64,000 bases of DNA, from positions 7,440,001-7,504,000 of the forward strand of contig NZ_CP102770.1 in the NCBI RefSeq assembly GCF_038561935.1, in the 5' to 3' direction. Position numbers and translations under genes: made by a program. Of the stretch, positions 1 through 6,953 are shown in pieces. Each line of letters begins with the position of its first letter. Position 1 is the stretch's first letter. Below the pieces are notes generated by a model, which was given only the letters and a program-made list of their open reading frames with translations, had not been told where the DNA came from and did no database searches. Origin of the DNA: Myxococcus stipitatus (GTDB lineage Bacteria > Myxococcota > Myxococcia > Myxococcales > Myxococcaceae).

Positions 1-165
1 CCCCACCGTCTCGTAGTCGCGAGGGGCCGCTGGCCTGGGCTCTCCGGGGGGCTCGTCCTCCCACAGCCGCATGGACACTCGCACGCCGGACGCCAGGTAC
101 TTCTGCCCCATCTCCCCCTTGGGAGAGCGCCGGCTCTCCACCTTCTTCACGCTGGTATCTCCCAT
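1..165 (-). CDS. small cupin-domain protein (3' end outside window)
   Basis: The first 55 codons of a minus-strand gene that runs off the left edge. The start ATG at 165 has an AAGGAG Shine-Dalgarno about 8 bases upstream. The N-terminus contains SPKGEMGQKYLASG, RVSMRLWEDEPPGEP and RDYETVG. From memory this pattern is typical of small single-domain cupins of about 110 residues in proteobacteria, where the metal-binding His motifs come later and are not visible here. The substrate is unknown for the family. The leader can fold over the ribosome site (see 171-203), so expression is probably controlled at translation. The family assignment rests on a short N-terminal match only. Confidence 0.6.
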   Translation of the reverse strand, partial: MGDTSVKKVESRRSPKGEMGQKYLASGVRVSMRLWEDEPPGEPRPAAPRDYETVG

Positions 166-170
166 GCCTC

Positions 171-203
171 GTCTCCTTCCACTGGGAAGGTAAGGAAGGA
201 GAC
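171..203 (-). promoter_or_regulatory. SD-sequestering leader hairpin of the cupin gene
   Basis: Read on the minus strand, GTCTCCTTCC (203-194) is the perfect 10-base complement of GGAAGGAGAC (180-171), which is the Shine-Dalgarno region of the gene starting at 165. The 13-base loop contains a second anti-SD, CCTTCC (190-185), that can form a shorter alternative stem with 180-175. The mRNA can therefore hide its ribosome site in two competing folds. This suggests an RNA thermometer or another translational switch. The fold is read directly from the sequence; the regulatory role is inferred. Confidence 0.5.
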
Positions 204-260
204 ACCGCGCGACGTCCCCGCACCGACGCCCGCCTGGCTGGAGGGCGGCGGCCCGCAAAG

Positions 261-298
261 ACGAAGGCCCAGCCTTCCCTCAGGAAAGACCGGGCCTC
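261..298 (-). terminator. probable intrinsic terminator of the cold-shock gene
   Basis: An imperfect hairpin follows the csp stop codon. AGGCCC (265-270) pairs with GGGCCT (292-297), with a second CTTCC/GGAAG helix inside. On the minus strand it is followed by a short T-rich stretch (CGTCTTTG). Confidence 0.55.
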
Positions 299-328
299 GG
301 GCTCACTCAAGGGTGGCCAGGATATCCG

Positions 329-538
329 CTAGCCGTTGCTGGCGGCGCGCACGTTCTGCGCCTGCAGCCCCTTGGGGCCACGGGTCACCTCGAACTCCAC
401 GCGCTGCCCTTCCTGAAGGGTGCGGAAGCCATCCATGTTGATGGCGGTGTGGTGGCAGAACACATCCTCACCACCCTCTTGCGCGATGAAACCGAAACCC
501 TTGGCGTCGTTGAACCACTTCACAGTACCAGTTGCCAT
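329..538 (-). CDS. csp: cold-shock protein (CspA family)
   Basis: A 69-residue single cold-shock domain, the normal family length. It begins GTVKWFNDAKGFGFI, containing the RNP1 motif KGFGFI, followed by the RNP2-like DVFCHHTAI. The family consensus in RNP2 is usually FVHHTAI, so the Cys is a small variation. These proteins bind single-stranded nucleic acid in the cytoplasm and melt RNA structure during cold or growth transitions. The start ATG at 538 has a strong AGAAGG Shine-Dalgarno. The gene is monocistronic, with a probable terminator at 261-298 and a long upstream region that may give a structured leader. Myxobacteria carry several paralogues and I cannot say which one this is. Confidence 0.95.
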   Translation of the reverse strand: MATGTVKWFNDAKGFGFIAQEGGEDVFCHHTAINMDGFRTLQEGQRVEFEVTRGPKGLQAQNVRAASNG

Positions 539-882
539 GTGACCTTCTTCTTTCTGCTAGACGGCGACCCGGGACCAGCCGGACCACCAGTGCGGGGCGG
601 ACATCGCTCCGACACTGCCGCGACAATCTACCTCGTGGACTTCTTTGTCCACCTGCTCCCCGCCCACCGGGCAGGCAGTCGTCGACCAGAGGACATTCCG
701 CGAGGCTGACGGTCGCTCGAGATGTCAACAGAGCACACTCGTCGCTTCATCCCGAGTCCGCGCATCGGCCTTCACGTTTCTTCATGCGGCTCCGGCGCGC
801 CCTTCATACCCGCCCTCTACCTTCCTGCCCATCATCCCGGCGCGCCCACGGATGGGGCCCGCCTCATGAAGGAGCAGGACAC
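539..882. other. divergent intergenic region, csp / CpxP-like gene
   Basis: 344 bases without a supported gene. It must hold the csp leader and promoter (minus) and the promoter of the envelope-stress operon (plus). An exact inverted repeat GTGGAC-6-GTCCAC lies at 635-652, about 100 bases upstream of the csp start; it could be a hairpin in the csp leader or a protein site. TTGACA occurs on the minus strand near 725-730, but I found no convincing -10 at the right distance. Open frames here lack coding character. Confidence 0.5.
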
Positions 883-1401
883 ATGTTGGGATTCTTGTTC
901 GGCGGTGCGTGTCTCGCGGGTCTCGTCTACACGGTGAGGGGTGGACGCCGCTGGCACCATCACCACCGCGGCGGCAGCCAGTGGGGCTGGCGCATGAAGC
1001 TGCGCTGGTTGTTCGAGCGGCTGGAGACCTCTCCTGGACAGGAGAAGGTCATCATCAAGGCCACCGAGGAGCTCACCGAGTCGCTCAGCGGCCTGCGCGA
1101 CGAGCTGACGCCCACCCGCACCACCCTGGCCCAGGCGATGCGGGGAGAACACTTCGACAGCGCGGCGGTGCGCGAGCGCTTCGCCCAGCACGACGTGAGG
1201 ATGGAGGAGCTCCGTCGAACGGTGCTCGGCGCCCTCTCGCAGGTGCACGAGGCGCTGGACCCTCGGCAGCGGCGTGAGCTGGCGGACATCCTCGAGCGGG
1301 GCTGGGGCGGAGGACACCACGGCTGGCACCGGCGCGGCTGCGGCCGGCGCCACGAGTGGCGGGGTGAACACCCCCGAGGCGATGACCCTCGGATGATGTG
1401 A
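883..1401 (+). CDS. periplasmic Spy/CpxP-like heavy-metal sensor or chaperone protein
   Basis: 172 residues. The ATG at 883 follows AGGAGCAGG; the frame is open further upstream but that part has no start context and odd composition. A short hydrophobic N-terminus (MLGFLFGGACLAGLVYTV) should anchor or export it. A His cluster (WHHHHRGG) follows, then a helical core of about 90 residues, typical of the Spy/CpxP/ZraP group, and a His/Arg/Cys-rich tail (GGGHHGWHRRGCGRRHEW). Proteins of this group bind metals or unfolded proteins in the envelope and often damp a neighbouring two-component system. Such a system (response regulator at 1673, kinase at 2353) lies directly downstream in the same direction, which supports the call. 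Which ligand it senses is not known. Confidence 0.75.
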   Translation: MLGFLFGGACLAGLVYTVRGGRRWHHHHRGGSQWGWRMKLRWLFERLETSPGQEKVIIKATEELTESLSGLRDELTPTRTTLAQAMRGEHFDSAAVRERFAQHDVRMEELRRTVLGALSQVHEALDPRQRRELADILERGWGGGHHGWHRRGCGRRHEWRGEHPRGDDPRMM

Positions 1402-1436
1402 GTCCATGCCCATCGCCCACCCCGAGGACATCCACC

Positions 1437-1658
1437 ATGCGCCGTCGCCTGCTCATCGTCCTGCTCAGCCTGGGAACCGTCGGAGGCTTCGCGTCCGGCT
1501 TCGCCAGCCTCGGCCGCCATCACCACGCCTGCCCCACGGGAGGGTGGGCGGGGCGATGGCGGACGCACACTCCCTGGACCGAGTCCCACCCGGCCAGCTC
1601 CATGTCGTCCGAGCCGACGTCATCCATGTCCCCGCCTCCCGCCCCGGCCGCACGGTAG
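1437..1658 (+). CDS. small secreted or membrane-anchored protein of the envelope-stress operon
   Basis: 73 residues from the ATG at 1437, with GAGGA upstream. It starts with a clear signal sequence (MRRRLLIVLLSLGTVGGFASGFASLG), followed by RHHHACPTGGW and a Ser/Pro-rich tail. The HHH and single Cys could bind a metal. I recognise no family. It sits between the CpxP-like gene and the response regulator, 35 bases after the former and 14 bases before the latter, so it is probably co-transcribed with them. Codon use has the usual G/C third-position bias. A non-coding spacer cannot be excluded. Confidence 0.5.
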   Translation: MRRRLLIVLLSLGTVGGFASGFASLGRHHHACPTGGWAGRWRTHTPWTESHPASSMSSEPTSSMSPPPAPAAR

Positions 1659-1672
1659 AGTCCGCCCCATCC

Positions 1673-2353
1673 ATGTCCACGCGTGTCCTGCTCATCGACG
1701 ACGACAGCCGCTTGTATGAATTGCTCGCGCAGTACCTGGGGCAGAACGGCGTCAGCGTCGCCCACGCGCCCGATGGTGGGCGCGGGTTGGCGGCGCTGGA
1801 GGCGAGCGCGTACGACGCGGTGCTGTTGGACGTGATGATGCCGGGCATGGATGGGCTGGAGGTCTGCAAGCGCATCCGCGCCAAGAGCCGCATCCCCGTG
1901 GTCATGCTCACGGCCAAGGGGGATGAGACGGACCGCGTGGTGGGGCTGGAGCTGGGCGCGGACGACTACCTGCCCAAGCCATTCAGCCCTCGGGAGCTGC
2001 TCGCACGGTTGCGCGCGGTGCTGCGCCGCTCACAGCCCTCCGCGGTGGCGGACCGGCTGGAGGCGGGAGGGCTGTCCATCGACGTGGCCGGCCGCGAGGT
2101 GCGCAGCGAGGGACGGCTGGTGGACCTCACCGGCCTGGAGTTCGACCTGCTCGTGGCCCTGGTGCGCAGGGCCGGGCGGGTCATCCCGCGTGACGCGCTG
2201 TTGGGGGAGGCGGGGCGCAGCGACACCGTGGTGGGCGAGCGCACGGTGGATGTCCACATCTCGCACCTGCGGCAGAAGCTGGGCGACGTGGGCACCCGCC
2301 TCATCAAGACGGTGCGGGGCGTGGGCTACGTCTTCGCCAAAGAGGGGGCGTGA
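1673..2353 (+). CDS. OmpR/PhoB-family response regulator
   Basis: 226 residues. The receiver domain (about 1-118) has the acidic pocket LIDDD (residues 9-11), the phosphoacceptor Asp53 in LLDVMMPGMDG, and the conserved Lys in LPKPF. The C-terminal winged-helix domain (about 130-224) ends with RTVDVHISHLRQKLGD and TVRGVGYVF, diagnostic of OmpR-type regulators. The ATG at 1673 begins the conserved TRVLLIDDD; an in-frame extension upstream would overlap the small secreted gene. The stop overlaps the start of the kinase gene (TGATG), so the two are translationally coupled. It should be phosphorylated by that kinase and control this operon and envelope targets, by analogy with CpxR. Confidence 0.95.
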   Translation: MSTRVLLIDDDSRLYELLAQYLGQNGVSVAHAPDGGRGLAALEASAYDAVLLDVMMPGMDGLEVCKRIRAKSRIPVVMLTAKGDETDRVVGLELGADDYLPKPFSPRELLARLRAVLRRSQPSAVADRLEAGGLSIDVAGREVRSEGRLVDLTGLEFDLLVALVRRAGRVIPRDALLGEAGRSDTVVGERTVDVHISHLRQKLGDVGTRLIKTVRGVGYVFAKEGA

Positions 2354-4041
2354 TGCGCCGTCGCGACGACAAGCGCCGCGGATGGAGGTCCCGGCTGGAC
2401 GACGCGTGCGAGGAGTGTGCTCCCCAGTGCAAGGACACGCCCGAGGAGCCTTCTGACTGTTCGTTCGAGGAAGGCGGGGACGGGCGCAAGGTCGAGTGGC
2501 ACTGGGTCAGCGACTCGGGAGACCAGTCGTACTCCTACAAGGAGCGACGGGGGTCGGGCGACGGAGGCGACAAGGAGCGCGACGTCGAGTGGCACTGGGT
2601 CGATGACTCGAAGGGCGAGGCGTACTCCTACAAGGAGCAGCGCCGCGAGGCCGACCGGGTGCGGCGCCAGGCGTGGGAGGCCGCGCATGCGCACATGCGC
2701 GAGCACTGGAAGCACCACCGGCGCATGAGCTGGCGGCAGCACTGGCGCATGAGCACGCTGGGGCACTTCGTGCGTGCCCGGCTCCACCGACGGCTCTTCC
2801 TGTGGTTCGGCCTGAGCATCTTCTTGACCTGTGTGGTCGTCGCCACGGTGTTCAACCTCGTGGGTGGAACGACGTGGCGGCAGGAGATGGAGCGCATGCG
2901 CACGTTCGCGGGCCATCGCTTCGAGGAGGTCTGGGACGAGCCCGCGAGGCGGGATGCCCTGGCGCAGTCCATCTCGAAGGACCTGGACGTGGACGTCGAA
3001 ATCAAGGACGCGAGCGGACAGGTGCTCGTGCTGGCGGGCGGGCTCTGCAAGCACACGGAGATCTCCATTCCGGTGATGCGGGGGGACACGACGCTGGGGC
3101 AGGCGCGCCTCTGCTACGGAAACAAGCGAGGCAAGGAGCCGCTGAAGTTCATGCTGCCGATGCTCGCGGCCTGCCTCGTCCTCTGGATGGCGTCGGGGAA
3201 GATGGCGCGCAGGCTGGCCAAGCCCGTGGACGCGCTGGTGCAGGCCACCGAGGCGTTGGGCGCGGGCCGGCTGAATGCCCGGGCCGAGGTGCATCCGCAT
3301 GCGACGGGTGAGTTCGCGGTGCTGGGAGTGGCGTTCAACGACATGGCCCGGCGCATCGAGAAGCAGGTGGCGGACCAGCGCGAGCTGCTCGCGGCGGTGT
3401 CCCATGAGCTGCGCACGCCGCTCGCGCGGCTGCGGGTGCTGACGGAGCTCTTGCGCGACGGGGGGGGCAATCCCAAGACGCTGGACCAGGTGGACCGGGA
3501 GGTGGTGGAGCTGGATGCGCTGGTGGGCGAGCTGCTCGCGAGCTCCCGGCTGGACTTCGGGCAGATAACGCCTCGGGTGCTGGATGGGCGGACGCTCGCG
3601 ATTCAAGCGCTGGAGCGAGCGGGGCTGCCGCCGGAGATGCTGGACATGGACACGCCGGACGCGGGGCTGGTGGGCGACGCCACGCTGCTGGGCCGGGCCC
3701 TGGCCAACCTGCTGGACAACGCGCGAAGGCACGGCGGGGGCGCGCTGGCCCTGCGCATCCAGCGACAGGATGAGCACATCGCCTTCTGCGTGGAGGACCG
3801 GGGCCCTGGCTTCCAGGAGGGCGAGGCGGCGCGAATCTTCCAGCCGTTCTATCGAAAGGACCAGAGCACGGAGGCGCGCGAGGCAGGCTCACTGGGCCTG
3901 GGGCTCGCGCTCGTCGAGCGCATCGCCCAGGCCCACGATGGAACGACCTTCGCGGAGAACCGCGAGGGCGGCGGTGCACGCGTGGGCTTCACGGTGCGCA
4001 AGGCCGGCCCCGTCCGAGACGAGAAGCCCGCGGTGGCGTAG
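2353..4041 (+). CDS. envelope-stress sensor histidine kinase with a long repeated cytoplasmic N-terminus
   Basis: 562 residues from the ATG at 2353, overlapping the regulator stop codon. The C-terminal half is a standard class I kinase: TM1 about 148-170, periplasmic loop 171-263 with two Cys (232, 254), TM2 about 264-282, HAMP to about 335, H-box with His351 (SHELRTPLARL), N-box LLDNARRHGGG, and G-boxes EDRGPGF and GLGLALVERIA. The first 140 residues are unusual. There is a four-Cys cluster (19, 22, 26, 36), then two copies of a roughly 20-residue module beginning VEWHWV and ending SYSYKERR or AYSYKEQR (47-66 and 78-97), then a His-rich stretch (112-130) just before TM1. These suggest a metal- or nucleotide-responsive cytoplasmic element, but I know of no characterised counterpart. 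It resembles CpxA in arrangement. Confidence 0.93.
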   Translation: MRRRDDKRRGWRSRLDDACEECAPQCKDTPEEPSDCSFEEGGDGRKVEWHWVSDSGDQSYSYKERRGSGDGGDKERDVEWHWVDDSKGEAYSYKEQRREADRVRRQAWEAAHAHMREHWKHHRRMSWRQHWRMSTLGHFVRARLHRRLFLWFGLSIFLTCVVVATVFNLVGGTTWRQEMERMRTFAGHRFEEVWDEPARRDALAQSISKDLDVDVEIKDASGQVLVLAGGLCKHTEISIPVMRGDTTLGQARLCYGNKRGKEPLKFMLPMLAACLVLWMASGKMARRLAKPVDALVQATEALGAGRLNARAEVHPHATGEFAVLGVAFNDMARRIEKQVADQRELLAAVSHELRTPLARLRVLTELLRDGGGNPKTLDQVDREVVELDALVGELLASSRLDFGQITPRVLDGRTLAIQALERAGLPPEMLDMDTPDAGLVGDATLLGRALANLLDNARRHGGGALALRIQRQDEHIAFCVEDRGPGFQEGEAARIFQPFYRKDQSTEAREAGSLGLGLALVERIAQAHDGTTFAENREGGGARVGFTVRKAGPVRDEKPAVA

Positions 4042-4123
4042 CGCGGGCGCCGAGTCCGGTCCATCGGGCTCCCCCTTCGCGGGGCAGCTCCCATGTGAAA
4101 CGAGCGGCGGCGTCGCAAACGAA

Positions 4124-4156
4124 AGAGCCGAGCCCCAGTGAACCGGGCTCGGCTCT
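4124..4156. terminator. bidirectional hairpin between convergent genes
   Basis: A perfect 12-base inverted repeat (AGAGCCGAGCCC at 4124-4135, GGGCTCGGCTCT at 4145-4156) with a 9-base loop lies between the kinase stop (4041) and the convergent lipoprotein stop (4183). A short AAACGAA sits to the left (T-rich on the minus strand) and no T-run follows on the plus strand, so it probably serves the minus-strand operon best. Confidence 0.75.
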
Positions 4157-4182
4157 CTCACTGAAGGCGGCGACAGTCCGCG

Positions 4183-5001
4183 TCACTTCTTGGCGGAGGC
4201 ATCCGCCGCGCTGAACGCGAAGGACACCTCCGTCGGCGCGTCATCCTTCACGGTGACTTCGGCCGTCTTCGTGCCGAACGTCTCGTGCCAGGCCTCGACG
4301 GTGTACGTCCCCGCGGGCAGTCCCTGGAGGGTGAACGCCCCCTCCGCGCCCGTCGTGGCGTAGAACGGATTGGCGTTGCTCACCACGTATGCGGTCATCC
4401 ACGGGTGGATGTCACACTTGAGCTTCAGCACGTCGTCCGCCGGGACAGGCTTGTTCACCGCCGCGCCCATGGGGGGCTGCGCGACGTTGAAGGCCGCCTT
4501 CGTGCCCACCAGGCCCCGCACGTTATGCAGCGTGCCGTCGCTGTTCTTGAAGGCCACCGACTGCCCCACCATCGCGCCCTGCACTCGCGGCACGTAGGTG
4601 CACTTCGACTGGTCCACCACCACCGGCGTGGACGGGGCAGGGAATCCCGCGACCGCGCCACGCACACGCACGAGCACATTCTGGAGCTTGCCGTCCTTCA
4701 CCAGCACGGACTCGTCCTTCGCGCTCCGCCCTTCACAGGCGGGGTCGCTGCTCGCGGGCAGGTCCGCGGCGGGCGGCGGCGTCCCGGTGAAGGTCACCGT
4801 GCCCTTCACCACGCCCTTCCCCGCGGGCACCTGGATCGGCGAGGCCGCGTGGACCTTCTCGGCCGCCGGCGCGGGCGCCGCACTCGGTGCCGAGGGGGTG
4901 GAGGGAGGCGCGGCCGGAGCAGCCTCCTCCTTCTTGCATGCAGACAGGGACAGGAGCCCCGCGGCTCCCAGCATCGTCAGGCCGAGCGTGCGCAGCGTCA
5001 T
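4183..5001 (-). CDS. cupredoxin-like lipoprotein with carboxypeptidase regulatory-like domain
   Basis: 272 residues. The signal peptide ends in the lipobox LSLSAC, giving a lipidated Cys followed by KKEE. An Ala/Pro linker leads into a beta domain that begins KGTVTFTG. The middle part has LHNVRGL and KCDIHPWMTAYV, in which His, Cys, His and Met fall in the order of a type-1 copper site in plastocyanin-like folds. The end (GAFTLQGLPAGTYTVEAWHETFG) is a carboxypeptidase-regulatory-like Ig fold. Similar proteins occur near cytochrome oxidase and denitrification genes and are thought to carry electrons or copper in the periplasm. Here it is the last gene of the ctaB-ABC operon, which fits a role in respiratory-chain assembly. 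Copper binding is an inference. Confidence 0.75.
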   Translation of the reverse strand: MTLRTLGLTMLGAAGLLSLSACKKEEAAPAAPPSTPSAPSAAPAPAAEKVHAASPIQVPAGKGVVKGTVTFTGTPPPAADLPASSDPACEGRSAKDESVLVKDGKLQNVLVRVRGAVAGFPAPSTPVVVDQSKCTYVPRVQGAMVGQSVAFKNSDGTLHNVRGLVGTKAAFNVAQPPMGAAVNKPVPADDVLKLKCDIHPWMTAYVVSNANPFYATTGAEGAFTLQGLPAGTYTVEAWHETFGTKTAEVTVKDDAPTEVSFAFSAADASAKK

Positions 5002-5085
5002 CGTGCAATCTCCTCGGAGAACTCGAACTTCGTCCGCCGTCCCTCGTAGCGAATGGACGCCGGCCTGTCCAACGGCCCGGCCGAG

Positions 5086-5940
5086 CTACTCGCGCCGACT
5101 GACGCTCACCGCCGCCAGGCCCAGGAACACCGTGGCGAAGGCCAGCAGCACCGGCACCTCCAGCCCCGAGCCCGACATGGACGTGCCCACCGACAGCGAC
5201 GCCTCCGCGCCGTACAGCGCGCGCCGCACGCCCTCCACCGAGAAGCGCATGGGGTTGACGGTCATCACCCACGACAGCCACGTCCCCGCGCCCTTGAGCG
5301 GGAACATCGCGCCGGAGAGCACCCACATGGGCAACAACACGATGCTCATCACCGCGTGGTAGCCCGCGCTCGAGCGCACCCACCACGCCAGCGACATGCC
5401 CATGCCCGTCAGCGCCAGCGCGGACAGCACCATCACACCCACGAGCAGCGGCAGGTTGACGGTGGACGCGCTCACGCCCGCCAGTGGCGCGAGCAACAGG
5501 AACAGCGACGCCTGCATCAGCGCGATGGCCGACGAGCCCAGCGCCTTGCCCAGCACCACCGCCAGCCGGGAGCCCGGCCCCGCGAGCACCGCCTGGAGGA
5601 AGCCCTCGCGACGGTCCTCGATGACCGTGATCGTGGCGAAGATGGCGCTGAAGAGCAGCACCATCGTGACGACGCCCGGGAAGAAGAACTGCTGGTAGCC
5701 CAGCCCCTGCGCGCCCTCGACGCGGAACGAACCGGCGAAGCCCGAGCCGATGACGAACCAGAACAGGATGGGCTGCGCGAGCGCGCCGACGACGCGGCTG
5801 GGCTGACGGAAGAAGCGCACCACGTCCCGCGCCATCAACACGCGCACCGTGGCCCACTGCAACGCGAGCGTCCCCGGCGCGGCCGGAGCGGGAGACGTGG
5901 CCGCCACGGGGGGCCGCGCGGTGGAAACCTCGGCGTTCAT
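5086..5940 (-). CDS. ABC-2 type transporter permease
   Basis: 284 residues starting at MNAEVSTARP (ATG at 5940), coupled by an ATGA overlap (5937-5940) to the ATPase gene upstream. An Ala/Pro-rich N-terminus is followed by a basic amphipathic stretch (MARDVVRFFRQPSRVV) and about six membrane helices (for example ILFWFVIGSGFAG and GVMVLSALALTGMGMSLAWWV), the ABC2_membrane pattern of exporters such as DrrB and NodJ. The open frame continues upstream inside the ATPase gene, but that part is Gly/Arg-rich shadow sequence. It should form a dimer with two ATPase subunits in the inner membrane. The substrate is unknown; its place between ctaB and the cupredoxin-like gene suggests export of something used in respiratory-complex assembly. 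Confidence 0.9.
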   Translation of the reverse strand: MNAEVSTARPPVAATSPAPAAPGTLALQWATVRVLMARDVVRFFRQPSRVVGALAQPILFWFVIGSGFAGSFRVEGAQGLGYQQFFFPGVVTMVLLFSAIFATITVIEDRREGFLQAVLAGPGSRLAVVLGKALGSSAIALMQASLFLLLAPLAGVSASTVNLPLLVGVMVLSALALTGMGMSLAWWVRSSAGYHAVMSIVLLPMWVLSGAMFPLKGAGTWLSWVMTVNPMRFSVEGVRRALYGAEASLSVGTSMSGSGLEVPVLLAFATVFLGLAAVSVSRRE

Positions 5941-6926
5941 CGGCGTCTCCTCGGCGCGGGGTCCGCGGCCGGAACATCGGCGCCCAGCGCGCGCCCCGTC
6001 AGCTGGAGGAACACATCCGCCAGCGTGGGCCGGCGCAGCGACACGGACGACAGCCGGCCGGCGGGAAAGGCCTCCACCAGCCGAGGCACCAGCGCGTGGC
6101 CCTGTCGGGCCTCCACCTGCACCTTCCCCTCCACCACCTTCGCGTCCACGCCCAGCCTCTCGCGCACCTCGTGCGCCAGCGCCTCGGGCTCGGACGCCTC
6201 CACCGTGAGGATGTCCCCACCCATGCGCGACGCCAGCGCCGCCGGCGTGTCGCACGCCACCAGCCGCCCCGCGTCCAGCACGGCCAGCCGGTCACACACC
6301 TCGGCCTCGTCGGCGCGGTGGGTGGTGAGCAGCACGGTGATGCCCTCCGCGTCGCGCAGCCGCTTCAGGTGCGCCCAGAAGGTGCGGAAGGCCGCCTCGT
6401 CCAGGCCTTGCGTGGGCTCGTCCATCAGCACCACCCGAGGCTGGTGCACCAGCGCCCGCGCGAGCTCCAACCTGCGGCGCATGCCGCCCGACCACGTCCC
6501 CACCCGCTCGTCGCCCCGGTCCAACAGCCCGATGAGGCCCAGCATCGCCTCCACCCGCTCGCGAGCCCGCTCCCCCGTCAGCCCGTACAGCCGGGCCCCG
6601 AGCATCAGGTTCTCGCGCGCGGTCAGCAGGTCATCCAGGCTGCCGCGCTGGAAGATGATGCCCATCTGCCGGCGCAGCGCCGGGTCGCTGAGCGACAGCT
6701 CGCGCCCCTCGAAGCGGACCTGACCCGCGTCGGGCGCCAGCAGGCCCGCCAGAATCTGGAAGGTGGTGGACTTGCCCGCGCCGTTGGGGCCGAGCAGGCC
6801 CAGGATCTCCCCGGGCCTCACCGACAGCGTCAGCCCGTCCACCGCGACACGGCCCTTGAAACGTCGGGTCAGCCCCTCGAGGTGGAGCAACGGGGCAGCA
6901 GAGGGGGGAGGCGAGCTATCAAGCAT
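5937..6926 (-). CDS. ABC transporter ATP-binding protein (DrrA-like)
   Basis: 329 residues. It has Walker A GPNGAGKST, the Q-loop in IIFQRGSLDDLLT, signature WSGGMRRRLE, Walker B VVLMDEPTQGLD and the switch His in LLTTHRADEAE. A C-terminal region of about 90 residues past the nucleotide domain matches the DrrA/CcmA-type extension. The RGSLDD sequence after the Q-loop is common in ATPases partnered with ABC-2 permeases. It lies 27 bases downstream of ctaB on the same strand and overlaps the permease start by ATGA, so the three are one operon. The transported substrate is not evident. Confidence 0.93.
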   Translation of the reverse strand: MLDSSPPPSAAPLLHLEGLTRRFKGRVAVDGLTLSVRPGEILGLLGPNGAGKSTTFQILAGLLAPDAGQVRFEGRELSLSDPALRRQMGIIFQRGSLDDLLTARENLMLGARLYGLTGERARERVEAMLGLIGLLDRGDERVGTWSGGMRRRLELARALVHQPRVVLMDEPTQGLDEAAFRTFWAHLKRLRDAEGITVLLTTHRADEAEVCDRLAVLDAGRLVACDTPAALASRMGGDILTVEASEPEALAHEVRERLGVDAKVVEGKVQVEARQGHALVPRLVEAFPAGRLSSVSLRRPTLADVFLQLTGRALGADVPAADPAPRRRR

Positions 6927-6953
6927 GGGCGGTGTCCCGCCGGCAGCCCCGCG

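Noticed and set aside
532..882. N-terminal extension of the CpxP-like gene
   Set aside because: No start context, overlaps the probable divergent promoter region, and the signal-like segment begins only at 883.
2326..3777. Long open frame antisense to the histidine kinase gene
   Set aside because: The plus-strand frame encodes an intact kinase; the antisense frame has no domains or ribosome site.
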